A DNA stretch of 43,887 bases from Lachnospiraceae bacterium AM48-27BH (GTDB lineage: Bacteria > Bacillota > Clostridia > Lachnospirales > Lachnospiraceae), in NCBI GenBank assembly GCA_003478355.1, contig QUFC01000038.1, positions 1 through 43,887 on the forward strand, written 5' to 3'. Each line of letters opens with the position of its first letter. The first letter of the stretch is position 1. A program made the position numbers and the translations under genes. Shown here piece after piece: positions 9,593 to 17,149 of the stretch. The notes beneath the pieces were generated by a model. That model searched no databases, was not told the origin of the DNA, and saw only the letters and a program-made list of their open reading frames with translations.

Positions 9593-11068
9593 ATGGATCA
9601 GTATTCTGTATACAGGGACATTGAGGCGAGGACCAGAGGGGAGATTTATCTTGGCGTGGTTGGACCGGTGCGGACAGGAAAATCCACCTTCATCAAGCGT
9701 TTTATGGAACTTTTCGTGCTTCCGGCCATGGAAAATGAACACATGAAGAATCAGACAAGAGATGAACTGCCCCAGAGTGCAGCCGGTAAGACTATCATGA
9801 CGACAGAACCCAAATTTATTCCGAAGGAGGCAGCGGAAATTCCGTTGGATGAGGAGACAAAAGTGAAGATCCGCCTGATCGACTGCGTGGGGTTTATGGT
9901 AGAGGGTGCTGCAGGACATATTGAAAATGATAAGGAACGGCTGGTAAAAACGCCATGGTACGAGGAACAGATCCCATTTACCAGGGCGGCGGAGATCGGT
10001 ACCAGAAAGGTGATCACGGATCATTCCACCATTGGTCTGGTAGTGACTACAGACGGTTCGATCGGGGATCTGAAACGGGAGGCATACATACCGGCAGAAG
10101 AGAAGACTGTCCAGGAATTGAAGAGACTGGGAAAACCATTTGTGATCCTGTTGAATTCTGTGAAGCCTTATTCAGATGAAACGGAAAAGCTGGCGGAGAT
10201 CCTGGTGCAGAAATACGGAGTCAGTGTGCTTCCGGTTAACTGTGAGCAGTTAAAGAGGGAAGACGTGATCCGGATCCTGAATCAGGTGCTGAAGGAATTT
10301 CCAGTGACCCAGATACGGTTTTCCATTCCCGGATGGCTGGAGGTGCTTTCTTCTGACCACTGGCTGAAGGCTAAGGTGATCCGGCTGGCAAGACAGATTC
10401 TGGAAAAGATCACCCAGATGAAGGATGTGGCAGCGGCTATTCCAGAGGAGAAAGAAGAGGGGATCCAGGAGATCCGTCTTGGAAAAATGAACCTGTCAGA
10501 TGGCACCGTGGATATGGATATCCAGATGGATGATCATTTCTATTATCAGATCTTAAGTGATTATGTCGGGCTTCCCATTGAAGGGGAGTATGAGCTGATG
10601 CAGACGTTATCCCAGCTGGCTGCCATGAAAAAGGAGTATGAGAAATTCCGGAATGCCATTGCCCAGGTGCGGCAGAAGGGTTATGGAGTGGTGACTCCGG
10701 AGCGGTCTGAAATCGTCCTGGATGATCCACAGGTGGTCCGTCATGGAAACCGTTATGGGGTGAAAATGAAGGCACAGGCCCCATCCATCAACATGATCAA
10801 GGCCCACATTGAGACGGAGATCGCACCGATCGTAGGAAGTGAGCAGCAGGCGGAAGACCTGATCACTTATATTAAGGAAAATGCGGCGGAGAGCGAGGAC
10901 GGTATCTGGAATACCAACATTTTCGGAAAGTCCATTGAGCAGATTGTGGAGGACGGCATCCAGGCAAAGGTTTCCCAGGTGACAGAGGATTGCCAGATCA
11001 AATTGCAGGATACGCTGCAGAAAATTATTAATGACAGTAATGGCGGCATGATTTGTATTATTATTTGA
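9593..11068 (+). CDS. spoIVA: Stage IV sporulation protein A, spore-coat morphogenetic ATPase
   Basis: A 491-residue protein, close to the 492 of Bacillus subtilis SpoIVA, which hydrolyses ATP and polymerises on the forespore surface as the basement layer of the coat. The N-terminus is TRAFAC-like with Walker A GPVRTGKST (residues 24-32). The MTTEPKFIP segment and the middle and C-terminal regions follow the SpoIVA pattern. The C-terminus ends in hydrophobic residues (GGMICIII), as expected for the tail that anchors SpoIVA through SpoVM. It lies after the liv operon but appears to be driven by its own sigma-E promoter. Confidence 0.96.
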   Translation: MDQYSVYRDIEARTRGEIYLGVVGPVRTGKSTFIKRFMELFVLPAMENEHMKNQTRDELPQSAAGKTIMTTEPKFIPKEAAEIPLDEETKVKIRLIDCVGFMVEGAAGHIENDKERLVKTPWYEEQIPFTRAAEIGTRKVITDHSTIGLVVTTDGSIGDLKREAYIPAEEKTVQELKRLGKPFVILLNSVKPYSDETEKLAEILVQKYGVSVLPVNCEQLKREDVIRILNQVLKEFPVTQIRFSIPGWLEVLSSDHWLKAKVIRLARQILEKITQMKDVAAAIPEEKEEGIQEIRLGKMNLSDGTVDMDIQMDDHFYYQILSDYVGLPIEGEYELMQTLSQLAAMKKEYEKFRNAIAQVRQKGYGVVTPERSEIVLDDPQVVRHGNRYGVKMKAQAPSINMIKAHIETEIAPIVGSEQQAEDLITYIKENAAESEDGIWNTNIFGKSIEQIVEDGIQAKVSQVTEDCQIKLQDTLQKIINDSNGGMICIII

Positions 11069-11081
11069 TCTGTGATATAAT
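11053..11081 (+). promoter_or_regulatory. Promoter for the beta-CASP/RNase HI pair
   Basis: TTGTAT (11053-11058), a 17-base spacer ending in an extended TGTGA element, and TATAAT (11076-11081). The -35 box lies in the last codons of spoIVA. The leader of about 65 bases holds a small hairpin. Confidence 0.6.
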
Positions 11082-11101
11082 TAAGTATTAAAAAATATGA
11101 T

Positions 11102-11124
11102 AACTGTGAAGGAACTGAACAGTT
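11102..11124 (+). repeat. Intergenic hairpin of the AACTGT...ACAGTT type
   Basis: AACTGT (11102-11107) and ACAGTT (11119-11124) form an inverted repeat around GAAGGAACTGA, followed by AC. Related sequences lie at 16889-16910, 21757-21765 and 29714-29737. It is located in the leader, 30 bases before the start codon. Confidence 0.5.
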
Positions 11125-11151
11125 ACAAGAATACTATGAGGAGGCGGTTCT

Positions 11152-12816
11152 ATGAGATTAACGTTCATAGGTGCGGATCATGAGGTAACAGGAAGCTGCC
11201 ATTATCTGGAATGTGGAGAAACGAAGCTTCTGGTGGACTGTGGTATGGAACAGGGCGTGAACGTGTATGAGAACGCGGAGCTTCCGGTGAGTTACGCACA
11301 GATCGATTATGTGCTTCTGACCCATGCCCACATTGACCATGCAGGTCTTCTGCCGTTTATCTATGCCAGAGGATTCCGCGGCAAAGTGGTGACTACGATG
11401 GCTACGGTAGATCTTTGCCGGATCATGCTGAAGGATAGTGCCCACATTCAGGAGATGGAGGCTGAGTGGAAGAACCGGAAGGCCAGACGTGCCGGTGAAA
11501 AGGAGATCCCACCATTATACACGTTAAATGATGCAGCCGGGGTCATCAACCTTCTGGAAGGTTATGAGTACGATGAGATTGTGGAACTGAATGATGATAT
11601 TACGCTTCGTTTTATTGATGCAGGTCATCTGTTGGGATCAGCCTCCATTGAGGTCTGGTGCAGGGAAGGGGAAGAGACCAGAAAAATCGTATTTTCCGGC
11701 GATATCGGCAATATCAACAAGCCTTTGATCCGTGATCCACAGTATATTCGTGATGCAGACTATGTGGTCATGGAATGTACATACGGAGACCGAAGCCATC
11801 CAAGATCTGAGGAGCATGTGGAGGAACTGGCACAGATCATCCAGGAGACTCTGGACCGGGGCGGCAATGTGGTGCTTCCGGCTTTTGCAGTAGGCAGAAC
11901 CCAGGAACTGTTATTCTTCCTGCGTAAGATCAAGCTGGATCATATGGTGACAGGACATAGCGATTTTCAGGTATATGTGGATAGTCCGCTGGCAGTGGAG
12001 GCTACTCATGTTTTTAAGCAGAACCTGCTGCGGTGCTACGATGAAGAAACCAGAGAACTGGTAGAGAGCGGCATCAACCCCATTGAGTTCCCAGGCCTGA
12101 AGGTGACAGTCACCAGTGATGAATCCAAGGCTATCAACTTTGATTCCAGGCCGAAGGTGATCATTTCTGCTTCCGGTATGTGTGATGCCGGGCGTATCCG
12201 CCATCATTTGAAGCATAACCTCTGGAGACCGGAGTGTACGATCGTTTTTGCCGGATATCAGGCAGTGGGAACCCTGGGACGTAGTCTGGTGGATGGGACC
12301 GATCAGGTAAGGCTGTTTGGAGAAACCATTGAGGTGAAGGCCCAGATCCGGATGATGGAGGGCTTAAGCGGGCACGCAGACCAGGATGGTCTGATCAGGT
12401 GGATCCGCGCATATAAAGAAAAACCGAAGATGACCTTTATCGTCCATGGAGATGATAAGGTGTGTGATATCTTTGCAGACCGGTTGAACCGGGAAGAGGG
12501 AATTCCGGCGTCGGCGCCATTCAGTGGATCTGTGTATGATCTGGCAGAGGGCTGCTGGCTGAAGGTAACCAGGGGTATCCCGATCCAGCCGGAGAAAGAG
12601 AGCAGACGCAGAGCAGATGGCATCTTTGCCCGTCTGGTGGCTGCTGGCGAACGCCTGTGCCGTGTAATTAAACGGAATGAGGCGGAGCCAATAAGGATCT
12701 GGCGAAATTTACCGATCAGATCCATGCTCTTTGCGATAAATGGGATCGATAGGATTGATAGAAAAATAACAAAAAAATTCAAAGAACCGCAGGGCGGTAG
12801 CGGAGGACAGACATGA
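11152..12816 (+). CDS. Metallo-beta-lactamase/beta-CASP RNase-like protein
   Basis: A 554-residue protein of the MBL/beta-CASP superfamily, whose members cut or trim RNA using two zinc ions. Visible motifs are THAHIDHAG (HxHxDH, residues 58-63), [16 protein letters not shown], then the beta-CASP domain ([30 protein letters not shown]) and the RMMBL part with [11 protein letters not shown]. It resembles the bacterial CPSF/YSH1-like branch rather than RNase J. A basic C-terminal extension of about 80 residues is less conserved. It overlaps rnhA by 4 bases, which supports a role in RNA metabolism; the substrate is unknown. Confidence 0.88.
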   Translation: MRLTFIGADHEVTGSCHYLECGETKLLVDCGMEQGVNVYENAELPVSYAQIDYVLLTHAHIDHAGLLPFIYARGFRGKVVTTMATVDLCRIMLKDSAHIQEMEAEWKNRKARRAGEKEIPPLYTLNDAAGVINLLEGYEYDEIVELNDDITLRFIDAGHLLGSASIEVWCREGEETRKIVFSGDIGNINKPLIRDPQYIRDADYVVMECTYGDRSHPRSEEHVEELAQIIQETLDRGGNVVLPAFAVGRTQELLFFLRKIKLDHMVTGHSDFQVYVDSPLAVEATHVFKQNLLRCYDEETRELVESGINPIEFPGLKVTVTSDESKAINFDSRPKVIISASGMCDAGRIRHHLKHNLWRPECTIVFAGYQAVGTLGRSLVDGTDQVRLFGETIEVKAQIRMMEGLSGHADQDGLIRWIRAYKEKPKMTFIVHGDDKVCDIFADRLNREEGIPASAPFSGSVYDLAEGCWLKVTRGIPIQPEKESRRRADGIFARLVAAGERLCRVIKRNEAEPIRIWRNLPIRSMLFAINGIDRIDRKITKKFKEPQGGSGGQT

Positions 12817-13289
12817 CAAAAGTACAGATATATACCGATGGATCAGCAAGGGGAAATCCAGACGGCCCAGGCGGTTATGGGGCAGTGCTTCATTTTACAG
12901 ACCAGAAGGGGGTGCTTCATGAGCGGGAGCTTTCCGCCGGATATGTGAGGACAACCAATAACCGGATGGAGTTAATGGCAGCAATCGCGGGCCTGGAGGC
13001 ACTTACCAGGCCCTGTCAGGTGGATCTGTATTCCGATTCCAAGTATCTGACAGACGCCTTTAACCAGGGATGGATTGACAATTGGGTGAAGAATAACTGG
13101 AAACGTGGCAAAAGTGGTCCGGTGAAGAACATAGATCTGTGGGAGAGACTGTTAAAAGCCAAGAGCATTCACCAGGTCACATTCCACTGGGTGAAGGGAC
13201 ATGCGGGCCATCCGGAAAATGAACGGTGCGACTGCCTGGCGACCACGGCAGCAGATGGAACGGATCTGTTAGTGGATTCTGGCGTATGA
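12813..13289 (+). CDS. rnhA: Ribonuclease HI
   Basis: A 158-residue enzyme that cleaves the RNA strand of RNA-DNA hybrids. The complete catalytic set is visible: Asp9 in [10 protein letters not shown], Glu53 in [10 protein letters not shown], Asp75 in YSDSKYL, His130 in WVKGHAGH and Asp140 in NERCD. Length is normal for type I RNase H. The ATG overlaps the stop of the upstream MBL gene (ATGA), indicating translational coupling. Confidence 0.96.
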   Translation: MTKVQIYTDGSARGNPDGPGGYGAVLHFTDQKGVLHERELSAGYVRTTNNRMELMAAIAGLEALTRPCQVDLYSDSKYLTDAFNQGWIDNWVKNNWKRGKSGPVKNIDLWERLLKAKSIHQVTFHWVKGHAGHPENERCDCLATTAADGTDLLVDSGV

Positions 13290-13381
13290 TTTTCTTACAA
13301 TATATTACGAAATTTTCCTGGATATTCCATTTTCAATAGGTTTGTGTTATGGTAATCACATGAGAATGTGAGGATGACCAT

Positions 13382-14221
13382 ATGAAACATAAAGGATTGA
13401 TTGCGCTGGCTGCGATCTTTGCAGCCGGGATCCTACTTACGACCTTTACCAGCCAGATATTGGGGGTGAAGGAGCCGGTTGGGACAGTTATGATAACGAA
13501 TGAGGCAGATACGGAAGGTGTGCCGATGGCAGGAAGGGCAGCGGCTCAGGCTGCGATTGATGAGGATCCTGCATCACAGGGACAGAAAACAGCAGCAGAG
13601 GAAGCCGGTGTGGCGGTTTATGGACTGGATGCAGGCGCAGATGGAGCGTCAGCTCCAGATGGAGAGGCTGGCGATGGCACCATGTCCAGGAAGATGGCAC
13701 AGGATGAGGCGGCCAGGCCGGAGATGGCTATGGAAGAGTCCCCTGATGCGGATGGAGAAGCTGTGTCGATTTCTCCATTAGATCCAGAACCGGCATTGAC
13801 CGGTGACAGCGATGGTGCCAACATAGAAATGGAACTGACAGATGGATCAGGGAATTCTTCCTATTACCGGAACCGTCTGGCAGAACTGGAAAACCGGATT
13901 CAGAAAAACAGGGAAGCCCAGACCGCATCCAACAATAGTAATTCTGCCAAGACACTGGCAGACAGTGAGTTAAAGCTGTGGGATAATGAACTGAACCTGA
14001 TTTATAACGCTGTCAAGGACGATCTGGATGACACAGAAGCAGCCGATCTGGTAGAAGAAGAACGTGCATGGATCCGTGAGCGGGACCGGAAGGCGATCGA
14101 TGCAGCTAAGGCAAGCGCCGGAGGCTCTCTGGAGAGTGTGGAATACACAGCATCCCTGGCAGATTCAACCAGAGAGAGGGCATATGAACTGTTAGACCGG
14201 TATGAGGACCGGATCCAATAG
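13382..14221 (+). CDS. Membrane-anchored or secreted protein with LprI-like C-terminal domain
   Basis: A 279-residue protein with an N-terminal signal/anchor (KGLIALAAIFAAGILLTTF) but no lipobox cysteine, then an acidic low-complexity region of about 120 residues. The C-terminal ~100 residues (LKLWDNELNLIYNAV... EERAWIRERD... GGSLESVEYTASLADSTRERAYEL) follow the spacing of the LprI/DUF1311 domain. The cysteines usual in that domain are absent. LprI of mycobacteria is a lysozyme inhibitor; transfer of that function here would be speculation. The gene stands alone, closed by a terminator. Confidence 0.6.
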   Translation: MKHKGLIALAAIFAAGILLTTFTSQILGVKEPVGTVMITNEADTEGVPMAGRAAAQAAIDEDPASQGQKTAAEEAGVAVYGLDAGADGASAPDGEAGDGTMSRKMAQDEAARPEMAMEESPDADGEAVSISPLDPEPALTGDSDGANIEMELTDGSGNSSYYRNRLAELENRIQKNREAQTASNNSNSAKTLADSELKLWDNELNLIYNAVKDDLDDTEAADLVEEERAWIRERDRKAIDAAKASAGGSLESVEYTASLADSTRERAYELLDRYEDRIQ

Positions 14222-14229
14222 AAGAAAAA

Positions 14230-14270
14230 AGGTGCGGAGCCAAAAGTTATGGTTCTGCACCTTTTTTATT
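14230..14270. terminator. Bidirectional intrinsic terminator
   Basis: AGGTGCGGAGCC pairs with GGTTCTGCACCT around AAAAGTTAT, with A and T tracts on the two sides. It can serve both the LprI-like gene on the plus strand and the kinase-like gene converging on the minus strand. Confidence 0.85.
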
Positions 14271-14315
14271 TACGCTTTTAAAATGTGCCTTCAAAAAACT
14301 GCCAGAGGCGGTGAA

Positions 14316-14939
14316 TTATTTGTTGGCAATGCTTTCTGTGATCAGTTCCACACAGCGGTCAATTCCAAAATGGCTGCTGGAAAGCATCAGATCATAGCTT
14401 TCTGGATGTCCCCAGATGGTGTCAGCGTAGAAATCAAAATGACGTTTTCTCATGCGATCGATTTTATGGATTCTTTTTCTGGCCTCAGCCTCACTGATCT
14501 GGTTCCGGGCCATGACACGCTCTATACGGGTTTTCTGGTCTGCATAAATGAAAACAGAAATCATATGTTTCCGACCGGACAGGATAGAGGAAGCGCATCT
14601 GCCCACAATGACACCGCCGCCTTTCTGGGCAATTTCCAGAATGGTTTTCCGCTCAATATCAAAAGCAATTTGGCTTTCTGAATAGAAAGAATGAGCCATG
14701 GTGACAGTGTCAGAAAATGGATTGCCGGCCAACAGGTTGTTGATGGACAGAGGCCGCTCTCCATACTCATTTAAAAATTCTTCAGAGCAACCACTTTCTT
14801 TTGCTGCCTTCTGGATCAGCAGTTTATCGTAACATGGTATATTTAATTTCTGGGCAAGTGTTTCGGCAATTTCCCGTCCGCCGCTGCCATATTCACGGCT
14901 GATGCAGATTACGGTATCGTTTGGTATGTTCTGGCTCAT
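14316..14939 (-). CDS. Cytidylate kinase-like protein
   Basis: A 207-residue P-loop protein of the cytidylate kinase-like family (AAA/P-loop NTPase fold), common in Clostridia in addition to true cytidylate kinase. It begins ICISREYGSGGREIAETLA, where the GSGGREIA loop replaces the classical Walker A. Further conserved segments are VIVGRCASSIL and the arginine-rich lid FIYADQKTRIERVMAR. Its substrate is not established for this family. It is transcribed away from the LysR gene, sharing a 136-base intergenic region with it. Confidence 0.75.
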   Translation of the reverse strand: MSQNIPNDTVICISREYGSGGREIAETLAQKLNIPCYDKLLIQKAAKESGCSEEFLNEYGERPLSINNLLAGNPFSDTVTMAHSFYSESQIAFDIERKTILEIAQKGGGVIVGRCASSILSGRKHMISVFIYADQKTRIERVMARNQISEAEARKRIHKIDRMRKRHFDFYADTIWGHPESYDLMLSSSHFGIDRCVELITESIANK

Positions 14940-15019
14940 GATGTTGTTGCCTGCCTTTCTTTTGTTTTTTTATGAAAAAATTTTTCTGTCTTTATTATAG
15001 CTTGCACTGGAAAAAGAAG

Positions 15020-15041
15020 TTAGTATATAATTAGTATATTA
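15020..15041. promoter_or_regulatory. Tandem 11-bp repeat in the divergent kinase/LysR intergenic region
   Basis: TTAGTATATAA (15020-15030) is followed directly by TTAGTATATTA (15031-15041). The pair is spaced by one helical turn within an AT-rich stretch about 35 bases before the LysR start. This is a candidate operator or overlapping promoter; the DNA-binding partner is not known. Confidence 0.4.
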
Positions 15042-15075
15042 GATATATAAAAATTATATAGCAAGGCGGCAAAGC

Positions 15076-15999
15076 ATGAAGAATATCAATTTTGAATATT
15101 ATAAAGTGTTTTATTATGTGGCCCGCTATGGTAGTTTCACACAGGCGGCCAAGGCCCTGTATAGTAATCAGCCCAATGTGGCCAGAGTGATCAATCTGTT
15201 AGAACAGGAACTGGGATGTCAGCTGATGATCCGAACCAACAGGGGAATTCATCTGACAGAGGAGGGAAAGAAACTGTATAAGCGGATCTGGGTGGCATAC
15301 GAACAGATTCGTCTGGGAGAGGAGGAATTGTCTGAACGTGAGACGGGTCAGGGAGTGGTGGTCCTTGGTGCCAGTGAGATGGCGTTGCACCTGTATCTGA
15401 TGGAGCAGATGCAGCAATTTCACAAATTATATCCGGCAATCCAGATGAAGGTGCATAATTATTCAACGCCAGAGGCAATCAGGGCATTAGAGTCGGAGAG
15501 TGCGGATGTGATTTTTGTCACAGCAGAGACTTCCAGAAACAGAAATCTGGAACGTGCCGGATGGCAGACCAGGCTTCTAAAGACCTGCTCCGATGTTCTG
15601 ATTGTCGGACCAGATCAGAGAAAGCTTGCAGAAAGTGTTCATTCCTTAAAAGACCTGCAGCCTTATTCTATGATACAGCTGGGGGCTGATACCAGCAGCT
15701 ACCATACCTACAGTCAGTTTTATTTAAAACATGGTCTGACGATGCATGCAGATATTGAAGTGGCAACAGCGGATCTGATCCTTCCGATGGTGGAAAAGAA
15801 CCTTGGAATCGGATTTCTGCCACTGGAACTGACCCAGACAGCACTGCAGCAGAAAAGGGTGTTTCAGATTCCTTTACAGGAAGAGATTCCAGAGCGGGGG
15901 ATCTATATGATCTACAAAGCAAGAAAAGAAGAAAACCAGGCCAGGGAAAAATTCCTGGATATGTTAAATTTTTCTCAAAAAGAGTCTGGAAAAATTTGA
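15076..15999 (+). CDS. LysR-family transcriptional regulator
   Basis: A 307-residue regulator with an N-terminal winged helix-turn-helix (about residues 4-62; FTQAAKALYSNQPNVARVINLLEQELGC) and a C-terminal effector-binding domain of the periplasmic-binding type. LysR proteins often control the divergent neighbour, here the kinase-like gene, and may also affect the DUF1275 gene just downstream. The effector cannot be predicted. Confidence 0.9.
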   Translation: MKNINFEYYKVFYYVARYGSFTQAAKALYSNQPNVARVINLLEQELGCQLMIRTNRGIHLTEEGKKLYKRIWVAYEQIRLGEEELSERETGQGVVVLGASEMALHLYLMEQMQQFHKLYPAIQMKVHNYSTPEAIRALESESADVIFVTAETSRNRNLERAGWQTRLLKTCSDVLIVGPDQRKLAESVHSLKDLQPYSMIQLGADTSSYHTYSQFYLKHGLTMHADIEVATADLILPMVEKNLGIGFLPLELTQTALQQKRVFQIPLQEEIPERGIYMIYKARKEENQAREKFLDMLNFSQKESGKI

Positions 16000-16064
16000 A
16001 AAACGTGATAAGATATAGGACACGAACGGGCTTCACTACAAGCCTGCGACAGAAAGGCAGAAAC

Positions 16065-16793
16065 ATGAAATGGTTGAAGAGTAAACGGGGACAGATGTCA
16101 GATGCGATGCTGACGATCACATTTCTGACGTTTTCTGGAGGATTGCAGGATGCATACAGTTATTGCATGCGAGGAAAGGTATTTGCCAATGCCCAGACAG
16201 GCAATATTGTCCTGATGAGCGGCTGCTTCTTTGATGGTGATTTTCACAAGGGACTTCACTATCTGATTCCTGTACTTGCTTTTGTATGTGGCGTTTTTGT
16301 GGCAGAGCAGGTGCATATGCGTTACAAAAACATGAAACGGGTGCACTGGCGGCAGCTGGTGGTGTTAGCTGAAGTCATTATGTTGTTTAGCGTAGGTCTG
16401 ATGCCGGAGTCAGCGAATATGGCGGCCAACGCCCTGACCTCTTTTGCCTGCGCCATGCAGGTGCAGACGTTCCGGAAGGTTAATGGTTATACCATCGCCA
16501 GTACCATGTGTATTGGTAATATCCGGAGCGAGATCGAGTCTCTGAGCGCTTATTTAAAGACCCATAACCACAAGCTGTTGGATCAGACTTACCGTTATCT
16601 GGGGATCGTTCTGATCTTTGCGCTGGGAGCCGGCACTGGATTTAAGCTGGCGGAATCTCTTGCGTACCACACGATCTGGGTCTGCTGCCTGATGCTGATG
16701 GTCAGCTTCGTCCTGATGCTGATCCCGGCAGACGAATTTGTATTGCCCAAAGATATTCCAGAGGGCGATTATCTGTACGGAGGAAGAAAATAG
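16065..16793 (+). CDS. DUF1275 (YoaK-like) membrane protein
   Basis: A 242-residue protein with about six hydrophobic segments and the DUF1275 hallmarks TFSGGLQDAYSY, GKVFANAQTGNIVLM and, in the C-terminal half, FACAMQVQTFRKVNG with ASTMCIGNIRS. Function of the family is unknown. The frame is open back to a TTG at 15996, but the ATG at 16065 is preferred because it follows AGAAAGGCAG and starts at the conserved N-terminal helix. It directly follows the LysR gene. Confidence 0.8.
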   Translation: MKWLKSKRGQMSDAMLTITFLTFSGGLQDAYSYCMRGKVFANAQTGNIVLMSGCFFDGDFHKGLHYLIPVLAFVCGVFVAEQVHMRYKNMKRVHWRQLVVLAEVIMLFSVGLMPESANMAANALTSFACAMQVQTFRKVNGYTIASTMCIGNIRSEIESLSAYLKTHNHKLLDQTYRYLGIVLIFALGAGTGFKLAESLAYHTIWVCCLMLMVSFVLMLIPADEFVLPKDIPEGDYLYGGRK

Positions 16794-16826
16794 GCATGTC
16801 TGGGACGCAAAATTTTTTCTCCACCC

Positions 16827-16855
16827 TTGATAAATATTTCCACATATGATAGGAT
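16827..16855 (+). promoter_or_regulatory. Promoter for the small membrane peptide/alaS unit
   Basis: TTGATA (16827-16832), a 17-base spacer and TAGGAT (16850-16855). The sequence CATATGATA at 16842-16850 also fits the CATAnnnTA -10 of mother-cell sporulation sigma factors, so the assignment to the vegetative sigma factor is not certain. Confidence 0.4.
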
Positions 16856-16888
16856 TAAAACGATCATGCGTTTATTAAAAAACAGAAT

Positions 16889-16910
16889 GTAACTGTGAAG
16901 AAATGAAACA
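16889..16910 (+). repeat. Intergenic hairpin AACTGT...ACAGTT, second copy
   Basis: AACTGTGAAGAAATG followed by AAACAGTT repeats the pattern seen at 11102-11124, with AACTGT and ACAGTT as arms. It lies 35 bases before the small membrane peptide gene. Confidence 0.5.
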
Positions 16911-16944
16911 GTTGCCAACAGATTTACCGCAAAGGAGGTAGCTT

Positions 16945-17070
16945 ATGAGTGCTGTATTAGCAAGCCTGGTTCAATATATTGTGAAGGTTCTTATTTTCGC
17001 TGCAGTGGCGTGGGCGGGCATCACCTGCGGAAAGAAATTCCGTGATAAAAAGGACGCTGCAAAAAATTAA
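16945..17070 (+). CDS. Small single-pass membrane protein (41 residues)
   Basis: A short frame with a near-perfect ribosome-binding site (AAAGGAGGT, 7 bases before the ATG). The product has one hydrophobic helix (about residues 5-28, LASLVQYIVKVLIFAAVAWA) followed by a cysteine and a basic tail (GKKFRDKKDAAKN). The strong site and clear topology support translation. Its position directly before alaS suggests co-transcription. No function is known to me. Confidence 0.7.
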   Translation: MSAVLASLVQYIVKVLIFAAVAWAGITCGKKFRDKKDAAKN

Positions 17071-17149
17071 GTAAGAAAAGAAGAAAGAAATTTATGCGAC
17101 GGATCATGAGAGCATGATGAAGGTTGCAGGTAATTCGGAGGACAAGAAG

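Noticed and set aside
15996..16064. N-terminal extension of the DUF1275 protein
   Set aside because: It would begin with a TTG overlapping the LysR stop, without a ribosome-binding site; the ATG at 16065 has one and begins at the conserved region.
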